Counted from the stretch's first letter, positions 37,123 to 49,385 are shown. The stretch: DNA of 64,000 bases from Enoplolaimus lenunculus (GCA_030248215.1 JASANG010000767.1:1-64000), one strand, 5' to 3'. The notes: generated by a model not told the origin, from the letters alone. Numbers and translations: made by a program.

Positions 37123-40100
37123 CTGAAAATATGGAATTTACAAATTTTAAACCGAAACCAAATGCATAAAATTTGAATTTACTAATTTGAAACAGAAACC
37201 AAACGCAAAAAATTTGATTTTCAAATTTTAAACTGAAACTAAATGCATAAAATTTGAATTTACAAATTTTAAACTGAATTTAAATGCATAAAATTTGAAT
37301 TTAAAAATTTTAAACTGAAACCAAACGCATAAAATTTGAATTTACAAATTTGAAACTGAGACCAAATGCATAAAATTTGGTTTTAAAAATTTTAACTGAA
37401 ACCAAATGCATAAAATTTGAATTTACAAATTTGAAACTGAGACCAAATGCATAAAATTTGGTTTTAAAAATTTTAACTGAAACCAAACGCATAAAATTTG
37501 AATTTAAAAATTTTAAACTGAAACCAAACGCATAAAATTTGAATTTACAAATTTGAAACTGAGACCAAATGCATAAAATTTGGTTTTAAAAATTTTAACT
37601 GAAACCAAATGCATAAAATTTGAATTTACAAATTTGAAACTGAGACCAAATGCATAAAATTTGGTTTTAAAAATTTTAACTGAAACCAAACGCATAAAAT
37701 TTGAATTTAAAAATTTTAAACTGAAACCAAACGCATAAAATTTGAATTTACAAATTTTAAACTGAAACCAAACGCATAAAATTTGAATTTACAAATTTTA
37801 AACTGAAACCAAACGCATAAAATTTGAATTTACAAATTTGAAACTGAGACCAAATGCATAAAATTTGAATTTACAAATTTTAAACTGAATTTAAATGCAT
37901 AAAATTTGAATTTAAAAATTTTAAACTGAAACCAAACGCATAAAATTTGAGTTTACTAATTTGAAACTGAAACCAAATACATAAAATTTGAATTTAAAAA
38001 TTTTAAACTGAAACCAAATACATAAAATTTGAATTTACAAATTTTAAACTGAAACCAAACGCATAAAACTTGAATTTACAAATTTTAAACTGAAACCAAA
38101 TACATCAAATTTGAATTTACAAATTTGAAACAGAAACCAAACGCATAAAATTTGATTTTAAAAATTTTAAACTGAAACCAAACGCATAAAATTTGAATTT
38201 ACTAATTTGAAACAGAAACCAAACGCATAAAATTTGAATTTACTAATTTGAAACAGAAACCAAACGCATAAAATTTGAATTTACTAATTTGAAACAGAAA
38301 CCAAACGCATAAAATTTGAATTTACAAATTTTAAACTGAAACCAAACGCATAAAATTTGAATTTAAAAAAAACAAACCAAACCAACCAAAAAAAACAATA
38401 AAATTTGATTTTAAAAATTTTAACTGAAACCAAACGCATAAAATTTGAATTTACTAATTTGAAACAGAAACCAAACGCATAAAATTTGAATTTAAAAATT
38501 TTAAACTGAAACAAAACGCATAAAATTTGAATTTACAAATTTTAAACTGAAACAAAACGCATAAAATTTGAATTTACAAATTTTAAACTGAAACCAAACG
38601 CATAAAATTTGAATTTACCAATTTTTACTGAAACCAAATGCATAAAATTTGAATTTAAAAATTTTAAACTGAAACCAAACGCATAAAATTTGAATTTACA
38701 AATTTGAAACTGAGACCAAATGCATAAAACTTGGTTTTAAAAATTTTAACTGAAACCAAACGCATAAAATTTGAATTTAAAAATTTAAAACTGAAACCAA
38801 ACGCATAAAATTTGAATTTACAAATTTTAAACTGAAACCAAATACATAAAATTTGAATTTACAAATTTTAAACTGAAACCAAACGCATAAAATTTGATTT
38901 TAAAAATTTTAAACTGAAACCAAACGCATAAAATTTGATTTTAAAAATTTTAACTGAAACCAAACGCATAAAATTTGAATTTAAAAATTTTAAACTGAAA
39001 CCAAACGCATAAAATTTGAATTTACAAATTTTAAACTGAAACCAAATACATAAAATTTGAATTTACAAATTTTAAACTGAAACTAAATGCATAAAATTTG
39101 AATTTACAAATTTTAAACTGAAACCAAACGCATAAAATTTGAATTTACCAATTTTTACTGAAACCAAATGCATAAAATTTGAATTTACAAATTTTCAACT
39201 GAAACAAAACGCATAAAATTTGAATTTACAAATTTTAAACTAAAACTAAATGCATAAAATTTGAATTTACAAATTTTAAACTGAAACCAAACGCATAAAA
39301 TTTGAATTTACCAATTTTTACTGAAACCAAATGCATAAAATTTGAATTTACAAATTTTCAACTGAAACAAAACGCATAAAATTTGAATTTACAAATTTTA
39401 AACTGAAACTAAATGCATAAAATTTGAATTTACAAATTTTAAACTGAAACCAAACGCATAAAATTTGAATTTACCAATTTTTACTGAAACCAAATGCATA
39501 AAATTTGAACTTACAAATTTTCAACTGAAACAAAACGCATAAAATTTGAATTTACAAATTTTAAACTGAAACTAAATGCATAAAATTTGAATTTACAAAT
39601 TTTAAACTGAAACCAAACGCATAAAATTTGAATTTACCAATTTTTACTGAAACCAAATGCATAAAATTTGAATTTACAAATTTGAAACTGAGACCAAATG
39701 CATAAAATTTGGTTTTAAAAATTTTAACTGAAACCAAACGCATAAAATTTGAATTTACAAATTTTCAACTATCTTTCAAAAAGTAACTCTAAACCGGCTC
39801 TAGTTCACATCCCTTTCAAATTTAAGGTTAAGGCTTAGGTTTAGGCTTGAGCATAAGCAAAGGCTTACTCTAATGGTTAAACATAGGCATTGATATACTT
39901 TTCTTAAACCTAAGCCAACGTTTTTGCCAAAATCATTACCTAAACTCTTGCCGAAGTTTCAGAAAGCCTTATCCGAATTGTAACTACTGTATTGACCCAA
40001 ATAAGAGGGGTGTGCTGATATTTATTTGGCCTTTCCAGACGGTACCCGTTAATCGGTTACGGACTGTTATTTATTTATATCTCTACACGAGGTTGTACTA

Positions 40101-42238
40101 AGGAATGTGCATTCAAAAGTTAAGTATATGCTTTAAAATTTCGAACACATCTTTGTTTGGTTCTAGAGTTATTTATGTACTACAATTAGGAAAAATTGAC
40201 ATTTATGACTCTAATTACGGTATAAGGACTCTATCCGTTAACTGATTTTTATTAAGAATACGGACTCCTATTGCTTGGGCCTCAAATAAGGACCCCTCTT
40301 ATTGCCCCCTCTTATTCGGGTCACTACAGTAGGCATTAACGTGTGCTATTGGAAAATATCCAAAAGCATCCAAACCTTGCCCAGTATTGGACCTTAACCG
40401 CTATGCTAAGCTGGGCGGCAGGTCAAATATCAAAATTAAATTTAGTTAAATTTCAAACTAAAAAATAATAAAAAAATTATTTTATTCTGTAAAAAAACTT
40501 ACTCCAAAGTTCCCACAATTCAGCGGAATCGGTTGCATCTTGTCGTTTGTTTGCAACCCGCGGTTGAAACATATTAAACGAACGATGCAATGGAAATTCA
40601 ATACGTCCGTTCTCGCCAAAGTCAACATTTTGACTGTTGCGGTTTATTTGTGGAACATTTTGTATCTGGTCGGCACGTGGTTCCTGAAATCAATGCTCTT
40701 TATTCTGCAATGTATGTAGCACATGGCACCACTTGACATACGAATCTGTAATTCTTGAACCAGGCAATGGAACGATTAAAAGTTTAGGCCAATGTAAAAA
40801 AACAGGGGCGGAACAGTATTATAACAATATTCCTAAGTCTAAACCTAAGCCTAAACCTAAGCGTAAAAATGAGCATATTTCTAAGCCTAAGCCTAAGCCT
40901 AAACCAAGCAAAAAGACAGTCTAAAACTTAAGCTTACTCTATTGCAGTCCCACAGAACAAAGTTGTGCACCTGATCATTGGCCAGAGTTTCCCACATTTT
41001 TTGCACCTGATTGGTCCTACTTCCTTATGAGCCGAGTATGGCGTTTGTAGCTGCTTTTGTTAGCTTGTCTGAAGACCAATTACTAACTTATGATTAATGT
41101 TAAACACAATTAAGAATACGTGTCGAAAAGAATATAACACATCGTCTACATAGTCTTGCGTCCATCTGGTACAAAATGAAACCGTGTCAACTCTAGTGGA
41201 AAATTGCTAATTTATCATTTTTAAATGTATTGGTAGCGAATTTTAAAATTTAAAATTCCCATTTACCACTACTGTTTTAAACTTGTCTTGTATCATAGTG
41301 AGTTATCCCTTTGCATTCTTATCAATTCGGGCACATGTAAAGATCAGGGGCGGAACGTTTTTCTGTGGAACTACAATAGAGTAAGCTTAAGCTTTAGACT
41401 AAAAAGTTGCAAATATAAAACACATGAGTTGATTGATTACAATGTGATTTGAACGAACGGTAGTGTGAAATTGATAGTTGAGACGTTAGCTAATAATATT
41501 TACCCCCAAATCATTTTGAAAATTTACTGTAAATTTTAGAATTTCTACAAGAAATCTGATTGGCCAGCAGTACAACAGTACTTAGTATGAAATATGGGTT
41601 GCACTGTGGGTGACATTTGTGGGCCTTGTGTGGTAGTCAGCCAAACAAAGTATTTTCTAAACGAAGGGTCTTTGATATAGAGCTTGATTAGGTTTTTATG
41701 GGTTCATGTTGCTTTTAACAGAGATTAAGATAAGCTATGTGCATATCGCAACAAATTCGCAAAATGTCTGATTACAGTAGAAATTAGTTTAAAAGATACA
41801 ATACTTATTCATATCACCAACTAGATGCTATACACATTCGATAATATCTATCCAAGCGTTTAGCCTATTTTAGAATGAAAGCCTGTATTCTCAAATGCAT
41901 ATAGCACCAATCACCAGTTAGTGATAGGTGTTTCAACGGACGAACTGCTACAATTGCCGATCTCAAAATTTGCGCACAAGTACAGTAAATCGAGCGCAAG
42001 AAACCCACCGAATCTCAAACCTCACTATTTTTTAGTTCCAAAGTTACAAAACCTATCATCAACTGGTGATAGATGATACACACATCTGAGAATACTGGCT
42101 GCACGCTCAGCTATGAACAGATGCACTTACCGCAACAGTTTGACGCCCGATTGCAATCAAAAATGTAATTGCAATTATTGCACGAATCGCACTGAACGCA
42201 GCGACGTTGTTGCAACGAATGACGCAATTGAAAATCAT
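37019..42238 (-). CDS. Secreted peptide (prohormone-like) precursor, 3 exons, 130 aa
   Basis: I do not recognise this gene. Exons are 42238-42131, 40683-40503 and 37122-37019, with GT-AG splice sites, phases 0 and 1, and 131 codons including stop. Exon 1 encodes a signal-peptide-like start with a hydrophobic stretch (AIIAITFLIAIG, about 20-31). Exons 2 and 3 encode a polar chain cut by dibasic sites: KR at 82-83, GGGKK at 98-102 and KSKRR at 111-115. Predicted products are QDATDSAELWELWNGG (amidation possible, since Gly precedes KK), a short spacer, and a C-terminal GSERYPSNFKDFLNL. This layout is that of a neuropeptide or hormone precursor. DSAEL faintly recalls the start of PDF peptides (SNAEL), but the rest does not match. 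The second intron holds the 2.6-kb satellite and a J element. A chance ORF chain is unlikely, because three exons, phases and secretory features agree. Confidence 0.7.
37131..39771. repeat. 41-bp satellite array, about 65 units, in intron 2 of the peptide gene
   Basis: The unit reads about AAACCAAACGCATAAAATTT plus GAATTTACAAATTTTAAACTG. Higher-order periods are visible: 163 bp (four units) from 39,148 to past 39,637, and 203 bp (five units) around 37,310-37,700. A break with AAAC/AACC runs lies at about 38,367-38,400. The minus-strand frames rich in FYAFG and FKFVNSNFM are translations of the repeat. Confidence 0.95.
39986..40330. mobile_element. Family J MITE in intron 2 of the peptide precursor gene
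   Basis: ACTGTATTGACCCAAATAAG to CTTATTCGGGTCACTACAGT are inverted ends about 345 bp apart; inner repeats mention GACTCTAATTACGG-type half sites. It is the only complete copy here. Confidence 0.72.
40503..40683 (-). CDS. Peptide precursor exon 2
   Basis: The acceptor is TTGATTTCAG|GAACCACG and the donor TTTGGA|GTAAGTT. It is open in the phase set by exon 1 for all 60 codons. It contains the KR site and the ELWELW motif. Confidence 0.7.
40787..40983 (-). mobile_element. Family A TTAGGC element upstream of peptide exon 2
   Basis: It begins with GGCCAATGTAAA and ends with ATTGGCC, with a TTAGGC core. It lies in intron 1 of the peptide precursor gene, about 100 bp from exon 2. Confidence 0.75.
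41330..41402 (+). mobile_element. Family A element, left end only
   Basis: CACATGTAAAGATCAGGGGC through AGCTTTAGACTAA is typical of family A, but the TTAGGC core and right end are missing. Confidence 0.65.
41882..42097. mobile_element. Family H MITE in intron 1 of the peptide precursor gene
   Basis: CTGTATTCTCAAATGCATAT to ATACACACATCTGAGAATA. It ends 34 bp from exon 1 of the peptide gene. Confidence 0.72.
42131..42238 (-). CDS. Peptide precursor exon 1 (signal peptide)
   Basis: It runs from ATG at 42238 to a strong donor, GTTGCG|GTAAGTGC, phase 0; 36 codons with a hydrophobic core. The opposite strand is also open here but is taken to be the shadow. Confidence 0.68.
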
Positions 42239-42794
42239 TTTTGGTATTTTTATATTTTTCGGTCTCTAAATTTGCGTTCGAATATCCAAAAGGTTTGCAA
42301 ACTTCTTCTCACGGAATGTCAAACAGTTTTGAACGGTTTTGTGCTACAGTTCAGTGCGTTTTGCACACATACACACACGTACGCAAGTGTTCCGATGACG
42401 TAGATTTGAAAGCGAAAACAGGGTTCAAGGAATATACAACTTTTCAATGGTATAACAAATCAGTTTTGTTCTATTCTTCGATCACAATGTTGAAGCCAAA
42501 ATACAACCACCTCAGCAAACGAGAAATTGTATAATATTTCTACGTAGGGGGTAAGCAATAAAAATAGCTTATTGCAAAAATAAGTAGGTGCTGTGATAGA
42601 TTGCAGACAAAGTGTTGAGATATAAGGCTATTTTTTTACGCTGAACAGTATTTCGCTTGGTGGTTTAGTTGAAATATTTAGATAAGCACTTTTGATTGTT
42701 AATAGGTGAAATATTACACGAATATAATTGTTTTTATGTATTCCTTAAATTGAAAAATTTGAGTTTTATTTTAAACATTTTTGACATTAAATGT

Positions 42795-42959
42795 GACCAA
42801 TGTAAAGAACAAGGGCGGAACAGTATTAGAAGCATATTCTTAAGCCAAACGCTAAACCTAAGCCTAAGCCTAGCCAAGCAAAACAGTTAGTCTAAAGCTT
42901 AAGCTTACTTTATTGTAGTTCTACAGAAAAATGTTCCGCCCCCGATCGTAACATGGACC
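42795..42959 (-). mobile_element. Family A TTAGGC element
   Basis: Ends GACCAATGTAAAGAAC and GTAACATGGACC with a short core of degenerate TTAGGC repeats. Flanks TTAAATGT/CAAAATGT are a probable worn 8-bp duplication. Confidence 0.7.
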
Positions 42960-43041
42960 CAAAATGTTAAAATGCACCAAAATATAGCATATTTGCAAAT
43001 TTGACGTTCACAAACTTATACTAAAATATATACGCGAATGA

Positions 43042-43714
43042 TGCGGAGTTCACGTTATGACCGGGGCAACTTGGGACATGTTTTGTCCTTATTAGACTAT
43101 TGGTAACATTTTGGCTGATGATGGACACCATATCATATTCGAAAAGTCGTATTTGTCTGCTATCATCATGTGTAGGTCACCTTTTGTTCTTCAATATTAT
43201 ATATATATTCGACGTATTGCCTACGAATATCATATGATATATTTTCAAATGTTTGCATGGTTGAGGTAACATGCCCAAATTGTCCTGTTGAATATCATAT
43301 GATACTAGAATTTGAAATTCGAATTTTTGATTTATGGCGCCGTAGTTTACAGTGATTTTATGTGGGATACTAATTGTTCGGCGTCTTTTGGGTTGTTTAA
43401 CGTCGTTCCTCTGTCGTCTGACTTTCTATTCATTTAAGCACGCCAAATTTGCACTGTCCCGCAGAATATCATTTGATATTCGTTGTTATTTTGGAATATA
43501 TAATATTCGGATAAATGTCCCAAAGTATAACGTGACGTACCAACTCTTGTACATATTGAACATTTGAGAGCGGTGGTTTGTAAGTTAGTGTCATAAGACA
43601 TACTAGTTATGTCTGTTGACCCGATATGATATGTAATTCGAATTTTAACGTTGACATCGAATCAACATGGAACAAACCGTGACCCGCCTGTTCCAGTTAT
43701 AACACGAGTCCCGC
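43042..43714. mobile_element. Family G element, second copy
   Basis: TTCACGTTATGACCGGGGCA to TTCCAGTTATAACACGAG. Length and order match the copy at 31294, with many point differences. The open frame at 43352-43567 lies inside and is not protein-like. Confidence 0.72.
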
Positions 43715-43961
43715 ATAAAAAGAATAAATTGCACAAATTGTAGATTTCACGAAAACAAAGTGCAAATAGCACGAAAACTGCATCTTCCAAACTGTAGTGA
43801 CCCGAATAAGAAAGAGTGATTATATTTAGTTTCATGTCCCAAAGGTAACATCCTGTTTTTTATTATGGTGTGTTGTTTTGAACCCACCCCAATTTCATTT
43901 GAACCCTCTCCTATGATCTACACCATTCTCTGTAACCTAAGTTCTGGGGTACGTCTTGCCT

Positions 43962-44169
43962 AAATATCACTCAGTCTGAGTTATGACTATCAGACCTCAG
44001 AATTTTGTGGTTATTCGAGTCACTCTGAATTAATTAATCAACTCACCCAGTGTTAACTCAGAGTTAGAATCAGCTCAACTCAGAGTGAGTTAATATTTAC
44101 TGATTTTAATTTAGAAATAACCTACTCGCTAGCTGAATTTATTAATCAACTCATTGAAATTTACACTAT
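43962..44169. mobile_element. Family E MITE
   Basis: It runs through CACTCAGTCTGAGTTATG to CATTGAAATTTACACTATG. The left tip is missing. Confidence 0.65.
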
Positions 44170-44698
44170 GGCTCCTACTGCCCGAGCGCTTCCTAGGGGC
44201 TAGTGAAGACCAAGCTACGACACTAAGTGATTATAACAAAATAGTGTTTACAATAAATAATATGAACCAAGTCTTTTATTACGTTTTCTACCAAATCCGG
44301 GTCATATTTTATACAGGACCAGAAACCGGAAAAAAACCCAACTATAAACTGTTCAACTGCACCACAGGTGTACAAGTTTATGAAAACCTAAAAAAGTGTT
44401 TTTATTTGGTTCAATTGTATGCCTCCCCTGAGAATTGTTCTATTTTGCCGACCAAAGTTTTGTTTGTCAGTCATGACATTGCGGCGAGTAAAATTGATTT
44501 TCAACTGCTCTTACAAGCACGCAAAAATTCAAACAAAACCCGAGTTGTATTTACGTCAATGCGAACAACTTTTTTTTTACATTTTTTGAAAAGTTTTTTT
44601 GAATGACAAATTAGTTCCGCTGCAAAATGTTGGGTTTTCATTCATCAAAATATTTTAAATTTTTTTTCGTGGTACAAACAAATCTTCATGGGCACTTG
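44170..44698. other. Unassigned open frame before the minisatellite
   Basis: A frame open for 150 codons on the plus strand begins inside an E element end without ATG. It is Phe/Leu/Asn-rich and I see no domain or exon partner. It is not called as a gene. Confidence 0.25.
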
Positions 44699-45118
44699 AC
44701 GCGTCCGTGGGGTCTCACCAAGACATGTGGGTCTCTGTTAACAGAGACCGAAAACAAGACGCGTCCGTGGGGTCTCACCAAGACGTGTGGGTCCCTGTTA
44801 ACAGAGACCGAAAACAAGACGCGTCCGTGGGGTCTCACCAAGACGTGTGGTCTCTGTTAACAGAGACCGAAAACAAGACGCGTCCGTGGAGTCTCACCAA
44901 GACGTGTGGGTCTCTGTTAACAGAGACCGAAAACAAAACGCGTCCGTGGGGTCTCACCAAGACGTGTGGGTCTCTGTTAACAGAGACCGAAAACAAGACG
45001 CGTCCGTGGGGTCTCACCAAGACGTGTAGGTCCCTGTTAACAGAGACCGAAAACAAGACGCGTCCGTGGGGTCTCACCAAGACGTGTGGGTTTCTGTTAA
45101 CTGAGACCAAAAACAAGA
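44699..45118. repeat. 60-bp minisatellite, 7 units
   Basis: Each unit is GACGCGTCCGTGGGGTCTCA, then CCAAGACGTGTG, then the palindrome GGTCTCTGTTAACAGAGACC (perfect in most units), then GAAAACAA. Because 60 is divisible by 3 it leaves long open frames on both strands; these are not considered genes. Two units differ by one lost base or by a few substitutions. Confidence 0.95.
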
Positions 45119-45921
45119 CTTAATTGTACTAAGACTGTAGTTGCCTTCTCGATGGCTTTGCTCGCGAGTTTTTTGTCACAATGGTATATTACGCAGGGGA
45201 ATTTCTAGATCCACCAGTGCCAATCCACGTTCCGATGTATTCCCCGATTTTTAATTTTTTAAAGCCGGTGGGTATTCGCGGTCCCAGCATTTTTCTTAGG
45301 TGGGGCGGGCTTTTACATTCTGCTTTTTGTATTTTAAACCATGTAATTTAATCGCATTTGTTAAAAAAATTTAACTGTTTGTTTGAAAAATTTTTTTGTG
45401 GGGGGGCGGCTGTCCCTCATCCCCTTTGACCATCCCTGCCTGAGGGGCTGTGGCACTATCCTCAGCTTGAATTCATATTGACCAAATTTAAACAAATATT
45501 ACGTTAATTGGATTAACAATCGTTGTTAACGGTTCCAAGGACAGGTACTCAATTTTCAGTGTTATTTCTTTTCGCTGGGTCTCGGATTCAAAATGGAAAA
45601 GTTGTACCCTGCAGCTTTTGTTTGAGAACACTCAAAAAAGCCAGAAAAATATTAATAAAACTACATCTAAATTTAATAAAATAATCAACTTCTTAATACA
45701 CAAACGCAATATGCGACAGTGTTACTCCGTACGGTATGGATTTGAGAGGTTGGACTACGCCACGGGCGAACCAAAATGGTTGAACATTTGGTCAAAAAAT
45801 CACGAGGGACAGGAAGGGTGACTGACGTCATCTCCCTGTTGAATTAGCAAATTATGGAACTTGACAACTTTTTACGTTTTGATCGTTTTTTGCACTATCG
45901 TTTGTTTACCTTTGGTCAAAC
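45119..45921. other. Intergenic DNA
   Basis: It holds G and C runs near 45,290-45,440 that resemble worn MITE interiors; no complete element and no gene. Confidence 0.4.
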
Positions 45922-46242
45922 CAAGAGTGGATAATATCCATTTAACAAGATTGTGCAACTGGACACATTGTGTGGAGAAAAGAATATATTCGGCACGCGT
46001 TGCGTGTTCACCCTACCCCTTCCATCTTTGTTTATAGGGGGTACAACCGGTGCGAACCATGGCACATTATGTATGCGGCGTCAAACACGCTTCCCTTAGA
46101 GTTTAATTTAGTGGTAATCATGTGATCGCGACCCACCCTCTGAAAACAAAGCGGGAATCGGCCGAAAACGCAACGACCGGTGGTAAATTTTGTATCATAC
46201 GGGACCTTAAGAATTGCACACTCTTGTCATTATACACTCTTG
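45922..46242. mobile_element. Family D MITE
   Basis: CAAGAGTGGATAATATCC to TTATACACTCTTG, flanked by GTCAAAC and GTCAAAT. Confidence 0.75.
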
Positions 46243-46765
46243 GTCAAATTTAATCCCAATGCTTCGGATCCATAAATTTCTAACGGGAAACGATATCTGG
46301 TCAGAAAAGGGTTACAACGAATCGAGCATATTCAAAACGTCAATTTAGTACTAAATCTTAATACAAAATATTCGTTTCGATGAAGCGAAAATCAGCAACT
46401 TTTACTTTTGAACTAAAAATTTCAGTGGATATTTTTTCGCAAATTTTGCTGAATTTTTATAATATTTCATTATGGAAAAGTTTTCTCACCGTTTTGAAAA
46501 AAAGTGTAATTTTGGTTTGTTTACTATTTTTTATGCCAGTCTTTGCCCGTCAGGATCTGTAGTTTGGTCCGGAACCTAAAGTTAAGTTCGAACATTTGGA
46601 TGGATAAAATCATTCCGATTTCCAGCAAAAAAAGACTGAAAAGTACGAATATATTAAATACAACAAAAGCACCAAAATGACAAACCATTTTGATAAATAA
46701 AACACAACGTTTTGCGCGAATCACTAGAATGCAAGGCGTTGCAATTTCAAATTTTATTGTTGCGT

Positions 46766-47072
46766 AAAGCCCTATTCTCACTTGCAAGTTTGTACAGCAA
46801 AAACTTGCACGTGTAACTTGCAAGCGCAAATTTAGTCACAAAACACCTTTGAAGTTCTTGCAGCTGCAAATTATTCACTGGAATTCATGCTATTTTATTC
46901 AATTCGCACCTGTGAATGCAATTGCAAGTCGCTCTAATTTTTTGCACATGCAATTGGATTGGTCAATAGGAATGTTCGTTTGAAAATACTTACAGCTACA
47001 AGTATTTCGTGCAAGTTGCAGCTGCGATTTCTCGCTGCAAAAAATTGCACGTGTGAATGTGGCTCACCTTTT
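46766..47072. mobile_element. Family F element, shorter copy
   Basis: GCCCTATTCTCACTTGCAAG to ATTGCACGTGTGAATGTGG, with the same inner GCAAAAACTTGCACGTG motif as the nested copy. Confidence 0.7.
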
Positions 47073-47244
47073 ATCCAGTCTATGCATCTTCAAAACTCTA
47101 GAAAATTTGAAAGGAAATCTTTTCTTTATATATACATATAAATAAGTAAATAAATAAATATCAACCTCATTCCTCCATTCGTATTATGCACGTGTGAGAA
47201 AAAACAAAATTTGACAACTACACTAACCTGAACTCGTAGCCAAA

Positions 47245-47498
47245 ACACTGTAAATTCCAATGAGTTATTTAATCAACTCAGACTGAAAGTTAGTTATTTC
47301 TGAGTTAATAACAGTAAACTTTAACTGACTCTGAGTTGACTTTATTCTCGCTGTGAGTTGAGTGGACTCCGGGTGAGTTGCTTAACTAAATCAGAAACAG
47401 TTGAATCAACTCAGAATTGTGAGTTCTGATAGTCCCAAGTTAGACTGAATGATGCAACTCATTCTGAGTTAAAATCAACTCACTGGAATTTACAGTGA
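47245..47498. mobile_element. Family E MITE, near-complete
   Basis: CACTGTAAATTCCAATGAG and CACTGGAATTTACAGTG are inverted ends; the interior repeats GAGTTGA/TCAACTC. Confidence 0.78.
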
Positions 47499-48081
47499 AG
47501 GAGACCAGTAGTCTTTAGCCTCTAAGGTAAACTTTTGAACCTAATTTTAGCCTCGCTTGTTTTAGTTATGTGAGAGCCTCACAATGCATCTCGTGACATT
47601 TTTCAACCTCAACTCCAGCATATCAACTCGGCTACCAATTGACCTTCAATCCCTGATTAAACTCAATCAAAGCCTGTTCGGTTTATGTTTCAATAAACTA
47701 TTGAACTGTGGAAAATATTGAAACTTTATTTTAGTATGAAACAACACAGACGTTACGACGATTTGTATGCGTTTGTTACATTTCCAAGTTTTACGATGAT
47801 TAAATTCAGTCTGTCACACGTTTGTGACTTTGGCTTAACTGCGAAAAATTGCTAGCCAGTCGCGCTGCTTCCGGCAACTCTGGTCAACTGGTTGAGAGTA
47901 AAAGTGACGTTTTGTTGTTTTAAATTCCGACACAGCTTTTGTAAACAATTGTTGATTTGCTTGATCCAGATGAACCAATTTTTAGAACATCACCAGGTTG
48001 TTATTTGAACCGCAAGCAAACAGAAATCAAAACCAAAATTTTGTATTAAGATTTAGTTTTAAAGAAGTTATAGCTAAACGC

Positions 48082-48414
48082 CAGGGTACAACCGGAGGGC
48101 TGCCTCCGGCTCCGGCACAAAATCGGCCTCCGGCTCCTGTAGAATTTTTGCCGGAAGTTCCGGCAATTTCGGTAGTAAAAATTTTGCAGAATTTAGCAAA
48201 ATTTATTTGTTTAGTGTGGTTCGTTTTACTTTTTTCACAATTTTCAGAAAAGAATTTCCGAAATTTTCCAGAAAATTAACGTATTACCAAATAACTTAAC
48301 AACATATTGCAGATATTGGCTAAAATTAACCAATTAAAGCCATCATTTTTACTACATAATTTCGCCTCACATCCGGCTCCGGCTCCATTATTTTTCACCT
48401 CCGGTTGCGCCCTG
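48082..48414. mobile_element. Family L: hAT-like MITE
   Basis: CAGGGTACAACCGGAGG to CCTCCGGTTGCGCCCTG, flanked by CTAAACGC/CTAAGCGC (7 of 8). The open frame at 47,998-48,279 overlaps it and is composed of its CCGGCT repeats. Confidence 0.75.
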
Positions 48415-48440
48415 CTAAGCGCTACTGTGTTAAACTTAAT

Positions 48441-48674
48441 GGCCAATGTAAAAAACTGGGGCGGATCAGTATCATAAGCATATTCCTAAGTCTAAGCCTA
48501 CGCCTAAGCGTAAAGAGTTGTTTCCTAAACCTAAGCCTAGACCTAAGCGTAAGATTGAGCATATTTCTAAACCTAAACCTAAGCCTAAGCCAAGCAAAAA
48601 ATTAACCCAAAGTTTAAGCTTACTCTATTGCAGTCGCACAGAAAAACGTTCCGCTCCTGATCTTTACATTCACC
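48441..48674 (-). mobile_element. Family A TTAGGC element
   Basis: GGCCAATGTAAAAAACTGGG at the left and a CTTTACATTCACC end at the right enclose about 120 bp of TTAGGC-derived repeats. Confidence 0.75.
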
Positions 48675-49385
48675 AATCTTATTAAAACTGCACCATATGT
48701 ATTTCCCCCTGTTTTACAGGTGTTTTTAGCAAAAAAGCTCTGAGCAAATCAGCTTACAAAGAATTACGTATCAGAAGCTTCGTTCGGGATTGAACCAATG
48801 TAATTTTAAAAATACTCCAGTTTAAATGCTCACGAATGAGCCTAAAATATAAAATACTCTTTGTGTCCTCTTAAAACTCAACTTTGGCGTTTTACTTGCC
48901 ATCCTAAAGCTTACCGACTTCAGATGGTCAGTGTTGCATTCAGAAATTTCTATTAAAAGAAGCCGCTCGAAGACATATCAGCGAAAAATCACCACCAGCT
49001 TATCGAATGCGAAGCTAAACACAATTTAAGTCAGAAATCTCAACTGAAAAATTTTGCTTTCGCTCATGTTTGGGGGGCGTAGGCACGGGTAGCCCCATTT
49101 GAATCAGCCGTTGACTTAAACCTGTTATTACTTGGTCTCGAAAAAATGTACACTTTAGCTGTTGAGTTTGGCAATTTTTTTTGGTTTGCCGTTCAACTTA
49201 CAAACGAAAAACGCTAACCAGCAATTAGCTGAGTAACATAAGGGTAATAATTGGTTTCAAGTTGCCAAACCTCATATTTTATAAGGCAGTGTTTGACTTG
49301 AAAGAAAATGATTTAAAATTTCAATTTAAACTTAAGTCCAAATTATACTTGTGCTAAACAGCTTCAACTTAAAGTCAGAATGTTC

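Noticed and set aside
37310-39743. Minus-strand open frames with repeated FYAFG/FKFVNSNFM motifs
   Set aside because: They are translations of the 41-bp satellite; the motif follows the repeat period and there is no splice or start context.
44154-44606. Plus-strand frame of 150 codons
   Set aside because: It starts without ATG in the end of an E element and shows no domain or splice partner.
44627-45123. Long repeated open frames on both strands over the 60-bp minisatellite
   Set aside because: The 60-bp period is a multiple of three, so frames stay open by chance on both strands; no other coding sign.
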